From NCBI GenBank assembly GCA_050245915.1, contig JBFWWZ010000013.1, forward strand, positions 1 to 60,162: a DNA stretch of 60,162 nt, in the 5' to 3' direction. Below, in pieces: positions 1 to 10,244 of this stretch. The notes beneath the pieces were generated by a model. It was not told the origin of the DNA. It saw only the letters and a program-made list of their open reading frames with translations, and searched no databases. Numbering within the stretch: position 1 is the first letter of the stretch; the number at the start of each line of letters is the position of its first letter. The DNA comes from JBDSKH01 sp050245915. GTDB lineage: Bacteria > Actinomycetota > Actinomycetes > Actinomycetales > Microbacteriaceae. The position numbers and the translations under genes are program-made.

Positions 1-575
1 ACGTGTTCGAGTTGCGGCCGCGCATCGGGTTCGCCTCCACCGCGCTCGCCCGCAAGATCCCCGGCAACGAGGCGGTGCTGGATGTGGTGATGACCGCCGC
101 CTACTCGGTGACCGGGCGCTGGAACGAGAAGTACGAGGACGTCGACGTCAAGCGCGCGCGCCGCGTGCTGGGGGAGTGGAAGCTCGATCAGCTCGAGGAC
201 CGGCTGTTCGGCACCCTCAGCGACGGCGAGCAGAAGCGGGTCCAGATCGCGCGCTCGGTGATGACCGACCCCGAGGTGCTGCTGCTCGACGAGCCTGCCG
301 CCTCCCTCGATCTCGGCGCGCGCGAGGAGCTGCTGCAGCTGCTCGGCGGGTTCGCCTCGGAGACGACCAGCCCCGCGATGGTGATGGTCACCCACCATGT
401 GGAGGAGATCCCGCCGGGGTTCACGCACGCGCTGCTGCTCGCCGACGGCGAGGTGCAGGTGGCCGGGCCGATCCTCGAGGTGATCACCGGCGAGAACCTC
501 AGCGACGTGTTCGGACTGGAGCTGGTGGTGTCGACCTCCGAGGATGGACGGTTCGCTGCTCGCGCCGCCTCCTGA
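1..575 (+). CDS. ABC transporter ATP-binding protein, C-terminal part (5' end outside the window)
   Basis: ATP-hydrolysing subunit of an ABC system, cytoplasmic. The reading frame is open from base 3 and runs off the left edge, so the Walker A region is missing. Visible are the signature motif LSDGEQKR, Walker B VLLLDEPAASLD and the H-loop histidine in MVMVTHHVEE, in the expected order. The tail reads through a short C-terminal extension (FAARAAS) and stops just before the L31 gene. The style resembles stand-alone ModF/YlmA-like ATPases, but substrate and partner permease cannot be inferred from this fragment. Confidence 0.88.
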   Translation, partial: VFELRPRIGFASTALARKIPGNEAVLDVVMTAAYSVTGRWNEKYEDVDVKRARRVLGEWKLDQLEDRLFGTLSDGEQKRVQIARSVMTDPEVLLLDEPAASLDLGAREELLQLLGGFASETTSPAMVMVTHHVEEIPPGFTHALLLADGEVQVAGPILEVITGENLSDVFGLELVVSTSEDGRFAARAAS

Positions 576-582
576 GGCCTGG

Positions 583-588
583 TAACAT
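583..588 (+). promoter_or_regulatory. possible -10 element for rpmE2
   Basis: TAACAT lies 56 bases before the L31 start codon in the short gap after the ABC ATPase gene. A leader of about 50 nt with a GGAG ribosome site before the ATG would follow. I see no convincing -35 and no clear Zur box, so regulation by zinc is not shown by the sequence. Confidence 0.3.
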
Positions 589-644
589 CACTCCTTGGCC
601 CTTCGGCCCGACGACTTCCCTCCCTGAACATCCGGAGTACACCC

Positions 645-893
645 ATGAAGACCGACATCCACCCCGAGTACAAGGCGGTCGTGTTCCGCGACCTCGCCAG
701 CGGTGAGACCTTCCTCACCCGCTCGACGGTCACCAGCGACAAGACCATCGAGCTCGACGGCGAGACCTACCCCGTGATCGACGTCGAGATCTCGTCCGCG
801 TCGCACCCGTTCTACACGGGCAAGCAGCGCATCCTCGACAGCGCCGGCCGCGTCGAGAAGTTCAACTCGCGCTACAAGAACTTCGGCAAGTAA
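645..893 (+). CDS. rpmE2: 50S ribosomal protein L31 type B
   Basis: Structural protein of the large ribosomal subunit, 82 aa, the usual size of the family. It begins MKTDIHPEYKAVVF and carries the conserved HPFYTGKQRILD and FNSRYKNFGK segments. It has no cysteine at all, so it is the zinc-independent (C-minus, type B) form, which in many bacteria replaces the zinc-binding L31 under zinc limitation. GGAG about 8 bases before the ATG supports the start. A strong terminator hairpin follows, so it appears to be transcribed alone. Confidence 0.95.
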   Translation: MKTDIHPEYKAVVFRDLASGETFLTRSTVTSDKTIELDGETYPVIDVEISSASHPFYTGKQRILDSAGRVEKFNSRYKNFGK

Positions 894-903
894 GACCTGC
901 CGC

Positions 904-937
904 GAGAGGGCGATCGGCTTCGGCCGGTCGCCCTCTC
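904..937 (+). terminator. rho-independent-type hairpin after rpmE2
   Basis: A 15-bp stem (904-918 pairs with 923-937, one G-T pair) closes a TTCG tetraloop and starts 11 bases after the L31 stop codon. There is no long T run after it, as is common in high-GC actinobacteria. It also lies just past the 3' end of the convergent exonuclease-NUDIX gene, so it may serve both. Confidence 0.8.
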
Positions 938-979
938 TCGTGCGCGATCAGAACTGCGCCCGATCAGAAAAGCGCCCGT

Positions 980-2419
980 TCAGAACAGGGTCGAACTGCG
1001 CGACGCCCACAGCGGGAGCAGCGAGTCCCGGCTGAGCGGCGCGACCTCGACCGACAGGTCGTCGAGACGCTCCACCCAGAGCAGCTCGTCGATCTCGGCG
1101 CCGGCGACCGGCTGCTCTGAGGTGGTGAGGAAGAACACCTCGGCACGCACCACCGTGTTCTGCTCGTTGGCGGCCACGGCACGGTAGCTGCCGATGTACT
1201 CGGTCTCACCGGGGTCGACGATCAGCCCGAGTTCTTCGTGCAGTTCGCGGGTGAGGGCCGTGAGGGCGCTCTCACCCGATTCGATCTTGCCGCCCGGCTG
1301 CATGAAGATCTCGCTGCCACGTTTGCGCACCAGGAGGCTGCGCCCTGCCGGGTCGGTCACCACCGCGGCGGCGATGCGCAGCACGTGCGGCTTCGGCGCG
1401 CGCGGCGTGAGCGGCGCGAGCGGCTCGACGAAGGCCTCTGTCGCCAAAACCGACGGGTCGTGGGAGGCAGGCACCGACGGGTCGTCGAAGGCACCGGCGT
1501 CAAGCGGACCGTCGACGGGTTCGTCGAACACCTCGACCGTCACCGTCTCTTCGATGACCGTCTGCTCGACCACCACGAGAGGCGGGGGAGCGTCCGCATA
1601 GGCCGACCGTGGGCGCGGCGCCTCGAGTGCGAGCGGCTCGCTGAAGTCGAAGGTCGGGACGGTGGCGCTCGGCCGGGGCTTCGGCACGGGCAGCGGCATG
1701 GTGTCTTCGAACATCATCGGGTCGTCGAGCGGCCGCAGCGGCCAGGCGGACTCGGCGACGTAGTCATCGTCGCCCTTCACCTCGCGGATGTACTGCTGGA
1801 ACGCCGCTGCCTGCTCGGCATACCAGATCTGCTGCCGGCCGTGCAGGTCGGCGAAGGAGACATCGACCTCCTCGGGGAAGGTGCGCGCGATCGCCTGGGC
1901 CACGCGCCCGGCCGCGATGGCGTCGGCGGCCGCGTCGTGCGCGTCGGCGAGGTCGACGCCGTACCGCTCGGCGGCGGCGACCAGGGTGCGCTTGCCCTTG
2001 CGATACCGGTCCACGGCTTTGTCGATCACGAGCGGGTCGATGACCGGGTGCGGCGAGCCGAGCGGCTCCACCCGGTGCCTGCGGCACTCGCGGTCGAGCA
2101 GCGACAGGTCGTACGGGGCGTTGTAGACCACCAGCGGGATGCCGACCGCCAGCAGCGCACGGATCGTCGCGGTGATCTCGCCCACCACGGTCTCCGCCGT
2201 CCTGCCGTCTTCACGTGCGCGTTCGGTCGAGATGCCGTGCACCGCGCTCGCACCCTCGGGGATCTCGATGCCGGGGTCGGCGAGCCAGTTGAACTGGGCG
2301 TGCAGCGAACCGTCAGGTCCGAGCACGGCGATGCACGCGGACACGATTCGACTCGTGTCGACGTCGACCCCGGTGGTCTCGAGGTCGAACACGGCGAGGC
2401 GTGTATCCCAGTAGGTCAT
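980..2419 (-). CDS. 3'-5' exonuclease (DnaQ/DEDD type) fused to a NUDIX hydrolase
   Basis: A 479-aa two-domain protein, probably cytoplasmic. Residues about 8-170 form a DEDD exonuclease: Asp12 and Glu14 in FDLETTG, Asp104 in YNAPYD, and His161/Asp166 in AHDAAAD. A proline- and acid-rich linker of roughly 150 residues follows. The last ~140 residues are a NUDIX domain with a complete Nudix box (GGKIESGE, seven residues, RELHEELGL). The start at 2419 was chosen because MTYWDTRLAVFDLETTG is the natural N terminus; the frame extends further upstream but codes for nothing recognisable. Known members of the two families trim nucleic acid 3' ends and hydrolyse nucleoside diphosphate-linked compounds. 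Joint action in nucleic acid quality control or nucleotide sanitation is my inference. Confidence 0.87.
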   Translation of the reverse strand: MTYWDTRLAVFDLETTGVDVDTSRIVSACIAVLGPDGSLHAQFNWLADPGIEIPEGASAVHGISTERAREDGRTAETVVGEITATIRALLAVGIPLVVYNAPYDLSLLDRECRRHRVEPLGSPHPVIDPLVIDKAVDRYRKGKRTLVAAAERYGVDLADAHDAAADAIAAGRVAQAIARTFPEEVDVSFADLHGRQQIWYAEQAAAFQQYIREVKGDDDYVAESAWPLRPLDDPMMFEDTMPLPVPKPRPSATVPTFDFSEPLALEAPRPRSAYADAPPPLVVVEQTVIEETVTVEVFDEPVDGPLDAGAFDDPSVPASHDPSVLATEAFVEPLAPLTPRAPKPHVLRIAAAVVTDPAGRSLLVRKRGSEIFMQPGGKIESGESALTALTRELHEELGLIVDPGETEYIGSYRAVAANEQNTVVRAEVFFLTTSEQPVAGAEIDELLWVERLDDLSVEVAPLSRDSLLPLWASRSSTLF

Positions 2420-2465
2420 CGTGGACAGCGTATTCCTCGCGGCCGACAGGCGACCGCGCTGATCC

Positions 2466-4193
<1,728 letters not shown>

Positions 4194-4221
4194 GTGCCGA
4201 GTCTATGCAGGCAGCGCGACC

Positions 4222-4227
4222 TAGAAT
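4222..4227 (+). promoter_or_regulatory. -10 element, leaderless start of the alpha/beta hydrolase
   Basis: TAGAAT ends 6 bases before the GTG at 4234. With the usual 6-7 nt distance from -10 to transcription start, the mRNA would begin at the GTG. There is no Shine-Dalgarno sequence. Confidence 0.6.
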
Positions 4228-4233
4228 CGCGGG

Positions 4234-5124
4234 GTGACTGTCCCCGCGCCCCACGCCGACGCGCTCGCCCGGATCGCGGTCCAGCGCCTCGAAACGCAGG
4301 TGCTGGGCAGCACCACGCGCTACTGGCAGTACGGCCCGCCGGATGCCGCCCGCACCGTGCTCATCGTGCACGGCTACCGCGGCGACCACCACGGCCTGGA
4401 GCCCGTGATCGCCCTGCTGCCGGAGGTGCGTTTCGTGAGCCCCGACCTGCCCGGGTTCGGCGAGTCCACGCCGCTGACCGAGGCGCCCCACTCGATCGCC
4501 GGGTACGCGCGCTGGCTGGAGCGGTTCATCGAGCTGCGGGGACTGGGCGATGCCGTGCTGCTCGGGCATTCGTTCGGATCGATGGTGACCACTTCGGCGA
4601 TCGCGGACGGCCTGCGGCCGCCCGCCCTCATCCTGATCAATCCGATCTCGACCGACCCGCACAAGGGCGGGGGAGCGATCATGAACGCGCTCACCCGCGC
4701 CTACTACGGCGCGGCGCGCAAGCTGCCGGAACGGGTCGGACGGGCGCTACTCGGCAACTGGGTCATCGTTCAGATCATGAGCGCAACACTCGCGAAGACC
4801 CGCGACCGTGAGCTGCGGCGCTGGATCCACGAGGAGCACCACCGGTACTTCAACGGGTTCAGCGACCCGGCGACCGTCGCGGAAGCCTTCGATGCCTCGC
4901 TGAGCACCGATGTGACGAAGTTCGCCGACGCGCTGAGCATGCCGGTGCTGGTGATCGCGGGCGCCGACGACGAGATCGCGCCGGCGCCGGGGCAGTACAC
5001 GTTCGCCGAGCAGCTTCCACAGGCCGAGCTGGTGATGCTCGACGATGTCGGCCACCTGGTGCATTACGAGCAGCCGGCGGCCGCGGCGCAGGCGATCCGC
5101 CGGTTCCTGGGGTCGCTCGGGTGA
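4234..5124 (+). CDS. alpha/beta-fold hydrolase
   Basis: 296 aa, no signal peptide. The strand pattern and nucleophile elbow are clear: oxyanion-hole region IVHGYRGDHHG, SPDLPGFGES, nucleophile serine in LLGHSFGSM, acid in IAGADDEIAP and histidine in VGHLVHYEQP. That is a complete Ser-Asp-His triad, so it should be an active esterase, lipase or related hydrolase; the substrate cannot be read from sequence. Its stop overlaps the GTG start of the glycosyltransferase (GTGA), implying translational coupling and possibly a shared cell-envelope role, which is inference. Confidence 0.87.
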   Translation: MTVPAPHADALARIAVQRLETQVLGSTTRYWQYGPPDAARTVLIVHGYRGDHHGLEPVIALLPEVRFVSPDLPGFGESTPLTEAPHSIAGYARWLERFIELRGLGDAVLLGHSFGSMVTTSAIADGLRPPALILINPISTDPHKGGGAIMNALTRAYYGAARKLPERVGRALLGNWVIVQIMSATLAKTRDRELRRWIHEEHHRYFNGFSDPATVAEAFDASLSTDVTKFADALSMPVLVIAGADDEIAPAPGQYTFAEQLPQAELVMLDDVGHLVHYEQPAAAAQAIRRFLGSLG

Positions 5125-6254
5125 AGATCGTCGTCGACTGCCGGTATACGAGGATCGGCCACCACGACGGGATCAGCCGCTACGGTGCGCGCCTGGTCGA
5201 GGCGCTCGCACTGCGTGCGATGCCGGGCGGGGATCAGGTCACCATGCTGATCAGCGATGAGCGCCAGCTGAGCATGCTGCCCGATCTGCCGTGGCACCGG
5301 GTCTCCGGGCCGACGAGTGCACGGGAGCCCTGGGTGGCGCACCAGGTGAACCGCCTCCGGCCGGACGTGGTGTTCACGCCGATGCAGACGATGGGCGGCT
5401 CCGGCAGGCGGTACGGCCTGGTGAAGACCCTCCACGACCTGATCTATTACCGCAACCGCACGCCCCCGCGCGATCTGAACCCCGCCATCCGGCTGCTCTG
5501 GCGGCTCTACCATCTGGCCTGGTGGCCGCAGCGCGTCCTGCTGAACCAGGCGGATGCCGTGGTCACCATCTCGGAGACCACCCGTGCGCTCATCGAGCAG
5601 CACCGGCTCACCCGGCGCCCGCTGAGCATCGTGCGGAACGCCGCCGATCCCGTCGTGGAACCCGTGACGGCGCGCGACCGCCCGGTCACGCGCGACCTGC
5701 TCTACATGGGCTCGTTCATGCCGTACAAGAACGTCGAGACGCTGGCCCTGGCGATGCACGTGCTCCCCGGGTACCGGCTGCACCTGCTGTCGAAGATCGG
5801 GAAGGCCGACCGGCGCCGGCTGATCGAGCTCGCCCCGCCCGGGGCGATCATGTTCCACAACGGCGTCTCCGACGAGGAGTACGCGACCCTGCTGGCGAAC
5901 GCGTTCGCGCTGGTGCACGCCTCGCTCGACGAGGGTTTCGGCAACCCGCTGATCGAGGCGATGGCGGCGGGGACGCCGATCGTGGTCAGCGACATCCCGA
6001 TCTTCCGCGAGGTCGGCGCCGACGCGGCCGGGTACTTCCCGCCGTCCGACCCGGATGCCGCCGCTGCGGCGATCCGGGTGCTGGAGGACCCGGTGCAGTG
6101 GCGTGCCCGTTCGGCCCGCGGCAGGCAGGTCGCCGCGACCTACGACTGGGATGCGTCGGCGGCGGTGCTGCTCGACACGCTCCGCGCGGTGGTCAGCCGC
6201 CGATCGGCAGGATCTCGGCCTCGCACAGCCGCGCCAGCTCGGCGGGCTCGATAG
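5121..6254 (+). CDS. Glycosyltransferase, GT4 family (group 1)
   Basis: 377 aa, GT-B fold. The C-terminal Rossmann half carries YMGSFMPYKNVETL and the nucleotide-sugar motif region ASLDEGFGNPLIEAMAAG, followed by TPIVVSDIPIFREV, which holds the family's E-x7-E pattern. It transfers a sugar from an activated donor (often GDP-mannose or UDP-sugars in the family); donor and acceptor are unknown. Coupled to the preceding hydrolase by a 4-base overlap. The last 62 bases overlap the 3' end of the opposite-strand YbaK gene, and the arginine/alanine-rich tail (SRPRTAAPARRAR) looks like a read-through extension. Confidence 0.88.
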   Translation: MKIVVDCRYTRIGHHDGISRYGARLVEALALRAMPGGDQVTMLISDERQLSMLPDLPWHRVSGPTSAREPWVAHQVNRLRPDVVFTPMQTMGGSGRRYGLVKTLHDLIYYRNRTPPRDLNPAIRLLWRLYHLAWWPQRVLLNQADAVVTISETTRALIEQHRLTRRPLSIVRNAADPVVEPVTARDRPVTRDLLYMGSFMPYKNVETLALAMHVLPGYRLHLLSKIGKADRRRLIELAPPGAIMFHNGVSDEEYATLLANAFALVHASLDEGFGNPLIEAMAAGTPIVVSDIPIFREVGADAAGYFPPSDPDAAAAAIRVLEDPVQWRARSARGRQVAATYDWDASAAVLLDTLRAVVSRRSAGSRPRTAAPARRAR

Positions 6255-6660
6255 CGAACACCGCCGTCGCGCTGCCGGCTGCAGCCCAGACCACCGGAAG
6301 CTCCAGCAGGGTCTCGTCGAACACGGTGCGCAGCCGCGTCAGGTGCCCGAGGGGCGGGACCGCGCCGATCGAGTAGCCGGTGGCCTGCTTGACGGCCGAG
6401 GCATCCGCCTTGCCGATCACCGCGCCCAGCCGGGTGCCCAGCGCGGCCGTGTCGACCCGGTTGGGCCCGGATGCCAGCACCAGCAGCGGGGCGCCGTCCG
6501 CCTCGAACAGCAGGCTCTTCACGATCGCGGCGACGTCGCAGCCGATCGCGGCGGCGGCCTCCGCGGCCGTGTGGGTGGATTCGTCGAACTCGCGCACCTC
6601 CGGCCGGAGGCCGAGCGGGGCGACGCTCGCGAGGAAGCGCTCCACGGCGGGCTGCGTCAT
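6193..6660 (-). CDS. YbaK/EbsC family aminoacyl-tRNA deacylase
   Basis: 155 aa, the size of free-standing YbaK/ProX-type trans-editing enzymes that hydrolyse mischarged tRNAs. Family features seen are EFDESTHTAAEAAAAIGC near the N terminus, the lysine in AAIVKSLLFEADG, the GKADASAVKQATGYSIGAVP stretch and FDETLLEL. It overlaps the upstream histidine phosphatase gene by ATGA, so the pair is one transcript. Its specificity (Cys-tRNA-Pro, Ala-tRNA-Pro or other) cannot be decided here. Confidence 0.88.
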   Translation of the reverse strand: MTQPAVERFLASVAPLGLRPEVREFDESTHTAAEAAAAIGCDVAAIVKSLLFEADGAPLLVLASGPNRVDTAALGTRLGAVIGKADASAVKQATGYSIGAVPPLGHLTRLRTVFDETLLELPVVWAAAGSATAVFAIEPAELARLCEAEILPIGG

Positions 6661-7268
6661 GCGACGCCCTCCTCTCGCGCCTCGAGGGCGTTCTGCTGGT
6701 CGAGGGTGTCCGTGAGCGGGTCGTCGAACGCGATCAGCTCGAGGCTGTCGGCGAACCGGAAGCTGTGTACCGACCCGTTCGAGATCGCCCCGTGAGACGC
6801 GTCGGGCTGCACCGCCATCAGCACCGCCCGGATCGCGCCGCCGTGGCTCACCACGAGGAGCGATTCGCCCGGATGCGCGCCTGCCAGCTCCTGGAGCGCG
6901 GGCAGCACCCGCTCCGTGACCTCTTCGCGGGTCTCCTGTCCCGGAACGGCGGCGCGCTCGGGCCAGAGGCGGTCGACCTCCGCGAAATCGAGGCCCTCCG
7001 CCTCGCCGTAATTGCGTTCGACGAGAGCGTCGAGCGCGGTCGGCTCCGGCATGCCGAGTTCGGCCGCGATGATCTCCGCCGTCTCACGGGCACGGCTGAG
7101 AGGACTGGTGAAGACACCGTCCCACCTGCGCGTCGCGAGCCGGCGGGCGGTCGCGCGCGCCTGTTCGCGGCCGGAGTCGTTCAGCGCGATGTCGGTGAGT
7201 CCCTGGATCCGGCGCTGCCGGTTCCAGTCGGTCTCGCCGTGGCGCACCAGGTAGAGCTCTGTGGTCAC
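6657..7268 (-). CDS. Histidine phosphatase family protein (phosphoglycerate mutase-like)
   Basis: 203 aa. The catalytic RHG motif lies in LYLVRHGETDWNRQRRIQG, with the second histidine in VVSHGGAIRAVL and the acid at VERNYGEAEGL. These are the hallmarks of cofactor-independent-looking phosphatases in the dPGM branch. GTG at 7268 is chosen because VTTELYLVRHGE is the natural N terminus; the frame continues upstream antisense to the sirtuin gene. It stops inside the ATGA overlap with the YbaK gene. The substrate is unknown (sugar phosphate, cobalamin or nucleotide phosphates are all seen in the family). Confidence 0.87.
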   Translation of the reverse strand: MTTELYLVRHGETDWNRQRRIQGLTDIALNDSGREQARATARRLATRRWDGVFTSPLSRARETAEIIAAELGMPEPTALDALVERNYGEAEGLDFAEVDRLWPERAAVPGQETREEVTERVLPALQELAGAHPGESLLVVSHGGAIRAVLMAVQPDASHGAISNGSVHSFRFADSLELIAFDDPLTDTLDQQNALEAREEGVA

Positions 7269-7282
7269 CCAGCCAGTCTCGC

Positions 7283-8113
7283 CTATGCGAGGCGGTCCGC
7301 CAGCGCGGTCAGCACCTCGGACGTGCCCGCGTCGATCTTGAGCGATGCGCGGGCGTCGCCTTTGGTGTCGCCGCGGTTGACGATGACGATCGGAAGGCGG
7401 CGCTTGCTCGCCTGGTCGAGCAGCCGGATGCCGGAGTTGACCACGAGCGACGACCCGGCGATCAGCAGCGCGTCCGCGCGCCGCACCAGGGCCGCGGCCT
7501 CGGTGAACTTCTCGGCGGGCACGAACTCCCCGAAGAACACCACCTCCGGTTTCAGGATGCCGCCGCAGACCGAGCAGGACGGCACGGTGATGTCGTCCAC
7601 GGCATCCACATCGACGTCGCCGTCGGGGTTGAGGCGCACGCCGTCGGGGACGTCGAGCCAGGGGTTCGCCTCGGCGAGTCGTTCGGAGATGTCGATGCGG
7701 GCGAAGGTCTGGCCGCACTGCAGGCAGCGCACCCTGTCCATGGAGCCGTGGATGTCGACCACGCGCCGCGACCCCGCTCGCAGGTGCAGGCCGTCGACGT
7801 TCTGGGTGATGATGCCGTTCACCGGGCCGTCGATCTCGAGTGCGGCCAGCGCGCGGTGCCCCGCGTTCGGCTCCGCGGACGAGAACCGCCTCCAGCCGAG
7901 GTGGCTGCCCGCCCAGTACCGCTTGCGGGCGCGTTCGTCGTCGAGGAAGGTCTGGAAGGTCATCGGGCTGCGCGCCGGGGCGCCTTCGCCGCGGTAGTCG
8001 GGGATGCCGGAATCGGTGCTCACTCCCGCCCCGGTGAGCACCGCGACGGTGCGCCCGCGCAGCAGCTCGACGGCGTCGTCGACCAGCGCCAGGTCGGACG
8101 TCACGACGGTCAT
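7283..8113 (-). CDS. NAD-dependent protein deacylase (sirtuin, SIR2 family)
   Basis: 276 aa, a complete sirtuin. NAD-binding motif AVLTGAGVSTDSGIPDYRG, catalytic region ITQNVDGLHLRAG, the catalytic histidine in VDIHGSM, and a zinc-ribbon with CLQCG and CSVCGG. The C-terminal NAD loop is LLIAGSSLVVNSG. It removes acyl groups from lysine using NAD. The ATG at 8113 has AAGAGGTG six bases upstream; an in-frame GTG at 8122 is possible but lies inside that ribosome site. It lies just upstream of the histidine phosphatase and YbaK genes on the same strand (14-base gap), probably an operon. Confidence 0.93.
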   Translation of the reverse strand: MTVVTSDLALVDDAVELLRGRTVAVLTGAGVSTDSGIPDYRGEGAPARSPMTFQTFLDDERARKRYWAGSHLGWRRFSSAEPNAGHRALAALEIDGPVNGIITQNVDGLHLRAGSRRVVDIHGSMDRVRCLQCGQTFARIDISERLAEANPWLDVPDGVRLNPDGDVDVDAVDDITVPSCSVCGGILKPEVVFFGEFVPAEKFTEAAALVRRADALLIAGSSLVVNSGIRLLDQASKRRLPIVIVNRGDTKGDARASLKIDAGTSEVLTALADRLA

Positions 8114-8187
8114 GGTGCTCACCTCTTCCTGCGAGACTAAACACCGAAGGTTTCCGTTCTGTTTCCAGGCGAGTTTTTCGAGGTCCG

Positions 8188-8991
8188 ATGCAGCTGGTGC
8201 CGATCGACGATCCGGCCGACGAACGGCTGCGCGATTACGTGGGTCTCACCGACGTGGTGCTACGGCGGCTGAGCGAGCCGGCCGACGGGCTGTACCTGGC
8301 CGAGTCGGCGAAAGTCATCGAGCGCGCCCTCGCCGCCGGCCATCGGCCGCGCTCGGTGCTGCTGCAGCAGAAGTGGCTGGATGAACTGGCGCCGCTGCTC
8401 GACGACCACGACATCCCGATCTACCTCGCCCCCGCGGAGGTGCTGGAACGCGTCACCGGGTTCGTGATGCACCGGGGCGCTCTCGCCTCCATGCACCGGC
8501 CGCCGTTGCGTCCGGTCGGGGAGGTGCTCGCGGGGGCGCATCGCGTGGTGGTGCTCGAGGACATCGTCGATCACACCAACGTCGGCGCGATCTTCCGGGC
8601 GGTCGCGGGCCTCGGGGCCGACGCCGTGCTGATCACCCCGCGCTGCGCCGATCCGTTCTACCGCCGTGCCGTCCGCGTCAGCATGGGCACCGTGCTCCAG
8701 ATCCCGTGGACGCGGCTCGCGGAGTGGCCGGAGGGCGCGGATCAGCTGCACGCCGCCGGGTTCGAGATCGCAGCGCTCGCCCTCGACGACACCGCCGTCG
8801 ACCTCGCCGAGTTCGCGCGGCATCCCCCCGCACGGGTCGCACTGCTGCTCGGGACGGAGGGCGACGGCCTCAGCCGGGCAGGCCTGGCGGCTGCCGACAC
8901 GGTCGTCACGATCCCGATGTCGCGCGGGGTCGACTCGCTGAACGTCGCCGCCGCGAGCGCGGTGGCGTTGTGGGCGTTGCGGAACGCCTAG
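8188..8991 (+). CDS. SpoU/TrmH family RNA 2'-O-methyltransferase
   Basis: 267 aa, SPOUT class with an N-terminal RNA-binding substrate domain. The three knot motifs are present: LEDIVDHTNVGAIFRAVAGL (asparagine/arginine motif 1), DPFYRRAVRVSMGTVLQIPW (motif 2) and LLLGTEGDGLS with IPMSRGVDSLNVAAA (motif 3, S-adenosylmethionine binding). It methylates ribose in rRNA or tRNA; the site is not predictable from sequence. Divergent from the sirtuin gene across 74 bases. A short GAGGT precedes the ATG. Confidence 0.92.
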   Translation: MQLVPIDDPADERLRDYVGLTDVVLRRLSEPADGLYLAESAKVIERALAAGHRPRSVLLQQKWLDELAPLLDDHDIPIYLAPAEVLERVTGFVMHRGALASMHRPPLRPVGEVLAGAHRVVVLEDIVDHTNVGAIFRAVAGLGADAVLITPRCADPFYRRAVRVSMGTVLQIPWTRLAEWPEGADQLHAAGFEIAALALDDTAVDLAEFARHPPARVALLLGTEGDGLSRAGLAAADTVVTIPMSRGVDSLNVAAASAVALWALRNA

Positions 8992-9007
8992 CTCCGGGAG
9001 CCGCCGG

Positions 9008-9013
9008 TAGCAT
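9008..9013 (+). promoter_or_regulatory. -10 element, leaderless start of the D,D-carboxypeptidase
   Basis: TAGCAT ends 7 bases before the GTG at 9021; no Shine-Dalgarno sequence is visible in the 29-base gap. Confidence 0.5.
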
Positions 9014-9020
9014 TCATCGG

Positions 9021-10244
9021 GTGCCATCGCGTCGACAGATCTACCGTCGGCGCCGCATCGTCGTCTTCGGCGGCCTGCTGCTCGTGCTCAGCCTGCTGTT
9101 CTACCTGCCGATGACCCTGCTCGCGCCGCTGCGCGCCGCCGACGCGGTCGTCCCGGAGCATGTGGAGACTCCGGGTGCCGCGGCCGTCCTCGCCTTCCCC
9201 GGATACGGGGCCAGCGCGATCGGAGCTGTCGGCTTCCCGGGCGTGCTCGCCGCGGACGGCGAGACCGCGCCGCTGCCGATGGCGAGCATCACCAAGGTCG
9301 TCACCGCGCTCACCGTGCTGGAGGCGTTCCCGCTCGGCGTCGACGAGCAGGGCCCAGCCGTGACGATGACCGCCGCCGATGTCGGCTACTACGCCGACGC
9401 CCTCGCGCAGAACGGCACGGTCGCGCCCGTGCGCGCCGGGCAGGTGTACACCGAGCGAGAACTGCTCGATCTGACGCTGATCAAGTCGGCGAACAACTAC
9501 GCCACGTCCCTGGCGGTGTGGGCCTTCGGGTCGATGGACGCCTATGTGGCTGCGGCACAGGCGTGGGTGACCGCCCACTCGCTGCCGAGCATCGTCATCG
9601 TGGATGCGACGGGGCTCTCGCCCGGGAACGTCGCCACCGCGAGCGACCTGGTCGAACTCGGGCGTCTCGCGCTCGCGCATCCGGTCGTGCATGCCATCGT
9701 CGGCACCACCAGCGTGGAACTGCACGACGTCGGGGTGCTGGAGAACACCAACAAGCTGCTCGGGGTCTCGGGCGTCATCGGCATCAAGACGGGCACCCTC
9801 GACGATTTCGGCGCCAACCTGCTGTTCGCCGCCGACTACCTGATCGGCGCGTCCTCCGTCACGGTCGTCGGCGTGGTGCTCGGAGGCGTCGACCATCCGA
9901 CCATCGATGCGGCGATCACCGCCCTGCTCACCAGCGCGCAGGCAGGTTTCCACGAGCTCGACGTGAGCGACGTCGGAGAGGATTTCGGCAGCTACACGAC
10001 GGCGTGGGGTCAGACCGCCGAGGCGGAGGCGGGGGCCGAGGCGGTGCTGCTGACCTGGGGCGACACCCCGGTGGAGGTGGAGGTGGAGACCGACCCGGTA
10101 CGGATCGCCGACGCGGGCGAGACGGTCGGCTCGGCGACGTTCACGGCGGGGGTGCGCACCGTCACGGTCCCGCTGGTGCTGTCCGCGGCGCTCACCGACC
10201 CGGGTCCCGGGTGGCGGCTGACGCATCCGGGGGAGCTCTTCTAG
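9021..10244 (+). CDS. D-alanyl-D-alanine carboxypeptidase (peptidase S11, PBP-type)
   Basis: 407 aa. A positively charged N terminus (PSRRQIYRRRR) precedes one membrane segment (VVFGGLLLVLSLLFYLP), then the penicillin-binding domain outside the cell. Active-site motifs are in order: SxxK as SITK in MASITKVVTAL, SxN as SANN in KSANNYATSL, and KTG in IGIKTGTLDDF. It trims the terminal D-alanine of peptidoglycan stem peptides. A beta-rich C-terminal domain follows residue ~310. GTG at 9021 was chosen because the frame upstream is antisense noise and a -10 element sits 7 bases before it. Its stop overlaps that of the convergent SGNH gene by 4 bases. Confidence 0.91.
   Translation: MPSRRQIYRRRRIVVFGGLLLVLSLLFYLPMTLLAPLRAADAVVPEHVETPGAAAVLAFPGYGASAIGAVGFPGVLAADGETAPLPMASITKVVTALTVLEAFPLGVDEQGPAVTMTAADVGYYADALAQNGTVAPVRAGQVYTERELLDLTLIKSANNYATSLAVWAFGSMDAYVAAAQAWVTAHSLPSIVIVDATGLSPGNVATASDLVELGRLALAHPVVHAIVGTTSVELHDVGVLENTNKLLGVSGVIGIKTGTLDDFGANLLFAADYLIGASSVTVVGVVLGGVDHPTIDAAITALLTSAQAGFHELDVSDVGEDFGSYTTAWGQTAEAEAGAEAVLLTWGDTPVEVEVETDPVRIADAGETVGSATFTAGVRTVTVPLVLSAALTDPGPGWRLTHPGELF

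Noticed and set aside
576..644. Zur operator before the type B L31 gene
   Set aside because: Expected from biology of zinc-independent L31, but no palindrome resembling a Zur box is present in the 69-base gap.
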